From positions 1 through 11,948 of the forward strand of contig JAKSCY010000033.1 of NCBI GenBank assembly GCA_022360355.1: a DNA stretch of 11,948 bases. The letters are read 5' to 3'. Positions 8,232 to 11,948 of this stretch are shown here, one piece after another. A program made the translations under genes and the position numbers. This DNA is from Chlorobiales bacterium. GTDB taxonomy: Bacteria > Bacteroidota > Chlorobiia > Chlorobiales > Chlorobiaceae. The notes under the pieces were generated by a model. It worked only from the letters and a program-made list of their open reading frames with translations, had not been told where the DNA came from and did no database searches. Position 1 is the stretch's first letter, and each line of letters starts with the position of its first letter.

Positions 8232-8254
8232 CGACCGTATCCCGACCTGTATCC
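8232..8254. repeat. Imperfect tandem repeat, 11/12 bases, upstream of recQ
   Basis: CGACCGTATCC (8232-8242) is immediately followed by CGACCTGTATCC (8243-8254), the second copy having one extra T. The pair ends 31 bases before the recQ start codon, where a promoter or regulator site would be expected. It does not resemble a LexA box known to me. It could also be a chance duplication. Confidence 0.35.
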
Positions 8255-8285
8255 TTTTTATCCGGTCAATAATCTCGACAGATCA

Positions 8286-10121
8286 ATGAAGCCAGAAACA
8301 AAAGTAACCCTGCCTGATACCTGTCTGGTCGATACCCTTCGAAAAGTTTTCGGTTTCCGGGAGTTTCGCCCCGATCAGGAGCGGATTGTCCGGGCCATTC
8401 TTGAAAAGAAGGATGTTTTTGCCGTGATGCCGACCGGCGGCGGTAAATCATTGTGCTATCAGCTTCCCGCCGCGCTGCTGCCCGGAACCTGCATGGTGAT
8501 CAGCCCGCTCATCTCGCTGATGAAGGATCAGGTGGACGGTGCAAGGGCCAACGGCATCCGTGCTGCATATCTCAACAGCTCCCTTTCTTCCGAAGAGCAA
8601 GCCCTTGTAGTGCGTGACCTGCTGTCGAACTCGCTCGACCTGCTCTACGTTGCACCCGAGCGGTTTACGCTCAACCATTTCCAGGAGATGCTCGGACAGG
8701 TGAACATCAGCATGGCGGTGATCGACGAAGCGCACTGTATTTCGGAATGGGGGCATGACTTCCGGCCTGACTACCTCTCGCTCTCCGCTCTGGGAAAACT
8801 CTTTCCGAATGTGTCCATAGCAGCATTTACGGCCACAGCAACCCACAAGGTACAGCAGGATATTCTTGAAAAACTGGCTTTGCGTAACCCGTTTATCGTC
8901 AGGGCATCGTTCGACCGCACCAATCTTTTCTACGACATCCGTTTCAAGGAAAACCTCTCAGAACAACTTGTAACCCTCCTGAAAAGCAACCCTGACAAGG
9001 CAGGCATCATCTACCGCACCAGCCGTAAAAGCGTCAACGACACCACTACGATGTTGCAGGCAAAAGGATTCCGTGCTCTTCCTTACCACGCAGGACTGGA
9101 CGATGATGATCGCAAAAGAAATCAGGAAGCGTTCATACGGGACGAGGTGGATGTGATTGTCGCAACAGTAGCGTTCGGTATGGGTATCGACAAATCGAAC
9201 ATCCGCTTCGTGGTTCATGCCGACCTGCCAAAAAGCATCGAGAACTACTATCAGGAAACCGGCAGAGCAGGCCGCGACGGCGAACCCGCACACTGCACCC
9301 TGTTTTTCTCGCAATCCGACATTCCCAAGGTCCGTTTCTTCATCGACACTATCGTTGACGAAACAGAGCGTGCAAGAGCACTCGGCGCATTACAGAAAGT
9401 TATCTCGTTCGCGTCAACATCGGTTTGCAGACGGAAAACCCTGCTCGAATATTTCGGCGAAACCTACCCCCGCGACAACTGCAATTCCTGCGACATCTGC
9501 CTCGGCACACGTGAAGTGGTTGACTGCACCGTCGAGGCACAGATGCTGTTGTCGGCCATCGCACGCACCGAAGAGAGGTTCGGCGCAACACACATCGTCG
9601 ATATCGTGACCGGCAGCAAGAACAAAAAAATCCGTGACTTCGGTCATGACCTGCTGAAAACGTATGGAGTAGGCAGGGGGCACGGCAAAAAGTTCTGGCG
9701 CCGGCTTATCGATGAGCTTTTGGCCCAGAAAGTGATCGCAAAATCCGAAGGCCTTTACCCGGTGCTCTATCTCCTTGAAAAAGCTGTTCCTGTACTGAAA
9801 AATGAAGCGACAGTGGAAATGATGAGAGTGCAGGAAAAGAAAACAGCAAAGCAAGCGGGAAGCGGACAGACCGGGACATACGATCACGAACTTTTCGACC
9901 AGCTCAGGGCACTGCGAAAACAGCTCGCCAACGAGCAGGGCATTCCACCCTACATCGTTTTCTCCGACCGTTCACTCCGCGACATGGCAACCCTTCTGCC
10001 CCAGAGTGCAGAAGATATGCTTTCGGTTTCAGGAGTCGGTGAAGTGAAGCTTCAGCGCTATGGAAGACAGTTTCTCAATCTCATCAGACGGTACCGCGAA
10101 GAGCACCCGGAGCGGAAGTGA
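8286..10121 (+). CDS. recQ: ATP-dependent DNA helicase RecQ
   Basis: A 611-residue superfamily-2 3'-5' DNA helicase acting in recombination, replication-fork repair and suppression of illegitimate exchange in the cytoplasm. The length matches E. coli RecQ (about 609). Motif 0 is FREFRPDQ (24-31); Walker A is MPTGGGKS (48-55); the Walker B DEAH box is at 147-150, followed by the RecQ aromatic-rich loop starting CISEWGHDFRPDY. Motif III is FTATAT (181-186), motif V IVATVAFGMGIDK (291-303) and motif VI QETGRAGRDG (323-332). Four zinc-binding cysteines are at 381, 399, 402 and 405. A winged-helix RQC region (about 410-515) and a C-terminal HRDC domain (about 542-605, with SVSGVGEVKLQRYG) complete the full RecQ architecture. 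The chosen ATG gives a normal N-terminus, but the ribosome site before it is weak (CGACAGATCA). It is a single gene converging on the OmpA-like gene 15 bases away. Confidence 0.98.
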   Translation: MKPETKVTLPDTCLVDTLRKVFGFREFRPDQERIVRAILEKKDVFAVMPTGGGKSLCYQLPAALLPGTCMVISPLISLMKDQVDGARANGIRAAYLNSSLSSEEQALVVRDLLSNSLDLLYVAPERFTLNHFQEMLGQVNISMAVIDEAHCISEWGHDFRPDYLSLSALGKLFPNVSIAAFTATATHKVQQDILEKLALRNPFIVRASFDRTNLFYDIRFKENLSEQLVTLLKSNPDKAGIIYRTSRKSVNDTTTMLQAKGFRALPYHAGLDDDDRKRNQEAFIRDEVDVIVATVAFGMGIDKSNIRFVVHADLPKSIENYYQETGRAGRDGEPAHCTLFFSQSDIPKVRFFIDTIVDETERARALGALQKVISFASTSVCRRKTLLEYFGETYPRDNCNSCDICLGTREVVDCTVEAQMLLSAIARTEERFGATHIVDIVTGSKNKKIRDFGHDLLKTYGVGRGHGKKFWRRLIDELLAQKVIAKSEGLYPVLYLLEKAVPVLKNEATVEMMRVQEKKTAKQAGSGQTGTYDHELFDQLRALRKQLANEQGIPPYIVFSDRSLRDMATLLPQSAEDMLSVSGVGEVKLQRYGRQFLNLIRRYREEHPERK

Positions 10122-10143
10122 TGCTATCCACCAGACTCACTTC
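10115..10143. repeat. 7-bp inverted repeat spanning both convergent stop codons
   Basis: GAAGTGA (10115-10121, ending with the recQ stop) and TCACTTC (10137-10143, whose complement ends the OmpA-like gene) are exact inverse complements separated by 15 bases. The symmetry arises because both genes end in an AAG-Lys codon plus TGA preceded by G. It could form a weak bidirectional hairpin between convergent genes, but no T run follows on either strand, so it is not called a terminator. Confidence 0.4.
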
Positions 10144-11357
10144 GCCACACTAATCTCGACTCTCCGGTTCAACGCCCTGCCGTCGGGTCTGCCGTTGCCG
10201 GCCACCGGCCGGGATTCACCGAACCCCTTTGCCGAAAGTTGCTGCGAGGCGATACCGTGGGCAACCAGCCAGCTCACCACGGATTGGGCACGCTTTTCGG
10301 AGAGAGTTTGATTGTACGCATCGCTTCCCTCTGAATCGGTGTGGCCCTCGATGACCAGTTTAACATTTGGCCGTGCCTTGATCGCTTTCAGAAGCCGGAT
10401 CAAGGTCTCCTCGGAATCCGGGCTGATCGTAGCGGCATCAAAATCAAAATAGATGCCGTAGATAATAGCGCGGCCAACCTCGTCAAGGGAACGCCCGATC
10501 GCATCCTTTTTCGTGTTTGATTCCAATGCCTGCCGGCATTTGGGCATCCTGCCGTCCGTTACCTGTGTCCCGTACCACAAGCCCTGGTAACGCCCGTTTT
10601 CATACCACAATCCGTTCAGGAAACCGCTGTCCAAAGTCAGCACCATTACGGCAGTTCCGATCTGCGGCCCGTCTTCAGTCCATTGAAAACGTATCACCCG
10701 CCCATCCGTGGTCCCGGTGAGCCGACCGTTATCCCAATCGTAACAGCCTTCAATCCTTGTGCCGCTCTGCCTCAACCACATGAGGCCGTAATTGGTATCA
10801 TATACTCCCTTTATCGGCTTGGGGGCAATCATCGCTTTGACCGGTTCACCGTAGGCTTCCAGTTCCATCAGTTCCGTATACTGTGGATCTCCCCAGTTCG
10901 AGAGCACCTCGAGTTTCAGCCATTGACCGGGAACTGACCGCGCAATAGTAAAACCTTTTCTTTGCCCCTTGGCTGCCTCTCCTTCGTAGATAAGCTTAAA
11001 GCCTTCTTTTGCAGACTGCTTGGACACATGCAGTTTGAAACGCCTGGCGGAAATGCCGGGATACCCGCTTTCCTGGGCATTGGTGTTGTCGATGTAGAAC
11101 GAACTGATGGCAACGCTGTTCGGCAGCTCGATGAGAAACGTATTCGGATAAGGACTCCCTTTTTTGCTGCACCATCCCATATCAGTGGACCCGTCCAGAA
11201 GCATCATCCCCGCCCATTTCTGGTTGTATTCCGTTGTAGCCGATATCAAAACAGCACCACTCGCGATATCAAGTCGATCAACTTTTTCGGCAGCAATAGC
11301 CGAAGTGCTGACAAATAAAACTGCGAGCACAATGAAAAGAATAGAAAGCTTTCTCAT
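10137..11357 (-). CDS. Exported discoidin-like/OmpA-domain cell-envelope protein
   Basis: A 406-residue exported protein. A classical signal peptide (residues 1 to about 22, MRKLSILFIVLAVLFVSTSA then IAA) is followed by a discoidin/F5-8C-like beta domain (about 25-172; note WAGMMLLDGSTDMGWCS at 48-64 and WLKLEVLSNWGD at 146-157). Next comes a second beta-rich domain (about 182-266, IKGVYDTNYGLMWLRQSG; repeated G-x-W-Y turns) of a type seen in other envelope proteins, and finally an OmpA C-terminal peptidoglycan-binding domain (about 298-404). In the last, IYFDFDAATISPDS, EGHTDSEGSDAYN and LSEKRAQSV are typical, with the peptidoglycan-contacting pair D341 and R356 present. It has no lipobox and no OmpA beta-barrel, so it is probably periplasmic, bound to the wall. 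ATG at 11357-11355 was chosen over an in-frame ATG 13 codons upstream because AGGAG is correctly spaced and the signal peptide then starts properly. The ligand of the N-terminal domain is unknown. Confidence 0.88.
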   Translation of the reverse strand: MRKLSILFIVLAVLFVSTSAIAAEKVDRLDIASGAVLISATTEYNQKWAGMMLLDGSTDMGWCSKKGSPYPNTFLIELPNSVAISSFYIDNTNAQESGYPGISARRFKLHVSKQSAKEGFKLIYEGEAAKGQRKGFTIARSVPGQWLKLEVLSNWGDPQYTELMELEAYGEPVKAMIAPKPIKGVYDTNYGLMWLRQSGTRIEGCYDWDNGRLTGTTDGRVIRFQWTEDGPQIGTAVMVLTLDSGFLNGLWYENGRYQGLWYGTQVTDGRMPKCRQALESNTKKDAIGRSLDEVGRAIIYGIYFDFDAATISPDSEETLIRLLKAIKARPNVKLVIEGHTDSEGSDAYNQTLSEKRAQSVVSWLVAHGIASQQLSAKGFGESRPVAGNGRPDGRALNRRVEISVAK

Positions 11358-11363
11358 GGTGTT

Positions 11364-11368
11364 CTCCT
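11364..11368 (-). promoter_or_regulatory. Ribosome binding site deciding the start of the OmpA-domain gene
   Basis: AGGAG on the minus strand lies 6 bases before the ATG at 11357. No comparable site precedes the in-frame ATG at 11396, and starting there would place a polar 13-residue extension ahead of the signal peptide. Confidence 0.75.
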
Positions 11369-11514
11369 GTTCAGGGTGAACCGATGAATGAAACATGTGT
11401 TTTCAGTCTCTGGCAGCAAAGACCTTTTTAATGCAAAGCGTGTACTAAAATATGCAATCTTAATACAACTTTTCTCTTTAAACCCCCTTCAAACACCACA
11501 CAACCTCCGTGAAT

Positions 11515-11547
11515 TAACGCGGGCCAAAACGAAAAAAGCCTGCGTTA
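11515..11547. repeat. Inverted repeat, 10-bp stem with 13-base A-rich loop
   Basis: TAACGCGGGC (11515-11524) pairs with GCCTGCGTTA (11538-11547) over ten positions, nine Watson-Crick and one G-T, with the loop at 11525-11537 rich in A. Neither strand shows a T run after the stem, so it is not a standard terminator. It could be an operator, a structured leader element or one copy of a dispersed repeat; only one copy was noticed in this window. Confidence 0.45.
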
Positions 11548-11729
11548 CACCAGACTTATTGTGGTTACGGAACAACGTTGGATATTTGGATATTTTGTCA
11601 CAAAAGATAAAGCATTCAGCTGAATTCGTGGTGGATTGTGTGTTGAGAGCTGAAGAGGGAACTGAGGAAATTATGTATGTACACTTTTTTCACTATTTTG
11701 AAAAAAATGAATCTATAGATGGTACTGCA

Positions 11730-11948
11730 ATGAACGAATGGTCGAAAAGAATAACGATCAACCCTGAACAATGCGGAGGCCGTCCGTGCATCAGAGGTTT
11801 AAGAATCCGAGTGATCGATATATTGGATTTGCTGGCTGCAGGGCTTTCTTACAACGAAATAATCGAAGAACTTCCTGACATCGAAAAAGACGACATCGTA
11901 GCTGCTCTCAAATACGCCAGCCGCAAACTGGACCACCCAGTGATTGCA
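11730..11948 (+). CDS. DUF433 family antitoxin-like protein, 3' end at window edge
   Basis: A frame of 73 codons runs to the right edge without a stop. It reads MNEWSKRITINPEQCGGRPC, then IRGLRIRV (21-28), which is the DUF433 signature (N-P-x-x-C-x-G-x-P-x-I-x-G-x-R-I-x-V), followed by a helix-turn-helix-like segment (ILDLLAAGLSYNEIIEELPD, 31-50, and DDIVAALKYAS). DUF433 proteins are about 70-80 residues, so the gene is almost complete. They are usually small DNA-binding-type antitoxins paired with a DUF5615/PIN-like partner just downstream, here outside the window. The start at 11730 fits the family N-terminus but has a weak ribosome site; an in-frame ATG at 11673 with GAGGA ahead of it would add 19 residues. 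Confidence 0.88.
   Translation, partial: MNEWSKRITINPEQCGGRPCIRGLRIRVIDILDLLAAGLSYNEIIEELPDIEKDDIVAALKYASRKLDHPVIA

Larger units (their letters stand above)
7784..8285. other. Intergenic region between divergent kinase/mrp block and recQ
   Basis: This 502-base gap must carry the promoter of the kinase-mrp unit (minus strand) and that of recQ (plus strand). I could not assign a convincing -35/-10 pair to either. The kinase ribosome site (AGGGGGAG on the minus strand, about 7785-7792) is at its left end. The middle contains a weak 64-codon ORF. The part from about 8112 to 8225 is very AT-rich and holds an inverted repeat, a terminator-like hairpin with a T run and, further right, an imperfect direct repeat; these are listed separately. 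No RNA gene or insertion sequence end was recognised. Confidence 0.6.
11358..11729. other. Intergenic region between divergent OmpA-domain and DUF433 genes
   Basis: This 372-base, AT-rich region must hold the leader and promoter of the OmpA-domain gene (minus strand) and the promoter of the DUF433 gene (plus strand). No clear promoter hexamers could be paired. It contains a 10-bp-stem inverted repeat at 11515-11547. The plus-strand frame leading into the DUF433 gene is stop-free from an ATG at 11388, but the translated text does not resemble a family I know. An in-frame ATG at 11673 has a GAGGAAATT sequence just before it and could be an earlier start of the DUF433 protein. Confidence 0.5.

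Noticed and set aside
7784..8285. tRNA gene, riboswitch or insertion sequence end in the kinase/recQ gap
   Set aside because: No cloverleaf, CCA end, conserved aptamer pattern, long terminal inverted repeats or target-site duplication could be seen.
8266..9887. Several minus-strand frames of 61-157 codons opposite recQ
   Set aside because: They are complements of the helicase coding frame, whose motifs are uninterrupted, and their translations show no domains.
10115..10143. A bidirectional intrinsic terminator between recQ and the OmpA-domain gene
   Set aside because: Only a 7-bp stem with a 15-base loop and no T run on either strand; kept only as an inverted repeat.
11358..11396. Start of the OmpA-domain gene at the upstream in-frame ATG (11396)
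   Set aside because: No ribosome site precedes it and it would put a polar extension before the signal peptide, while ATG 11357 has AGGAG at the right distance.

Overview
The window looks like chromosomal DNA from a free-living Gram-negative bacterium. Supporting signs are an exported OmpA-type cell-wall-anchoring protein with a signal peptide, strong Shine-Dalgarno sites and moderate G+C. The flavour of the RecQ, Mrp and DUF433 proteins reminds me of green sulfur bacteria (Chlorobiaceae, for example Chlorobium or Prosthecochloris). That lineage call is from memory and is only moderately secure.

Positions 1-7783 (minus strand) hold one tight gene block. A membrane-bound hybrid histidine kinase comes first (7783-5657). 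It is followed after 14 bases by a complete group-1 Mrp (Mnh/Sha) cation/proton antiporter operon in the order mrpA-B-C-D-E-F-G, with mrpG cut by the left window edge. The five junctions from B to G are 4-base ATGA overlaps, and A-B is separated by 2 bases. The Mrp proteins form one hetero-oligomeric membrane complex that exchanges cytoplasmic Na+ (and possibly other cations) for protons, supporting Na+ tolerance and pH homeostasis. The key TM5 Glu and TM7 Lys residues are present in MrpA and MrpD.

The kinase is the most unusual element. Its six-helix sensor and its kinase core resemble the Vibrio alpha-hydroxyketone quorum-sensing receptor CqsS, as far as I can recall that sequence. Its first receiver domain has Asn in place of the phospho-accepting Asp, while the second receiver is intact. 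A CqsS-like sensor placed in the same transcription unit as an Mrp antiporter is the main lead in this window.

Positions 7784-8285 are a 502-base gap between the divergent kinase/mrp block and recQ. It contains a doubtful 64-codon ORF, an inverted repeat that overlaps a terminator-like hairpin followed by six T, and an imperfect direct repeat. recQ (8286-10121, plus strand) encodes a full-length RecQ helicase with helicase, zinc, RQC and HRDC regions. It converges with 15 bases of separation on an exported protein gene (11357-10137, minus strand) encoding a signal peptide, a discoidin-like beta domain, a second beta-rich domain and an OmpA peptidoglycan-binding domain.

Positions 11358-11729 hold the leader of that gene, a 10-bp-stem hairpin and an unexplained stop-free frame. 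The window ends inside a DUF433-type antitoxin gene (11730 onward, plus strand), whose toxin partner, if any, lies beyond the edge. No tRNA, rRNA, insertion sequence or CRISPR array was seen.
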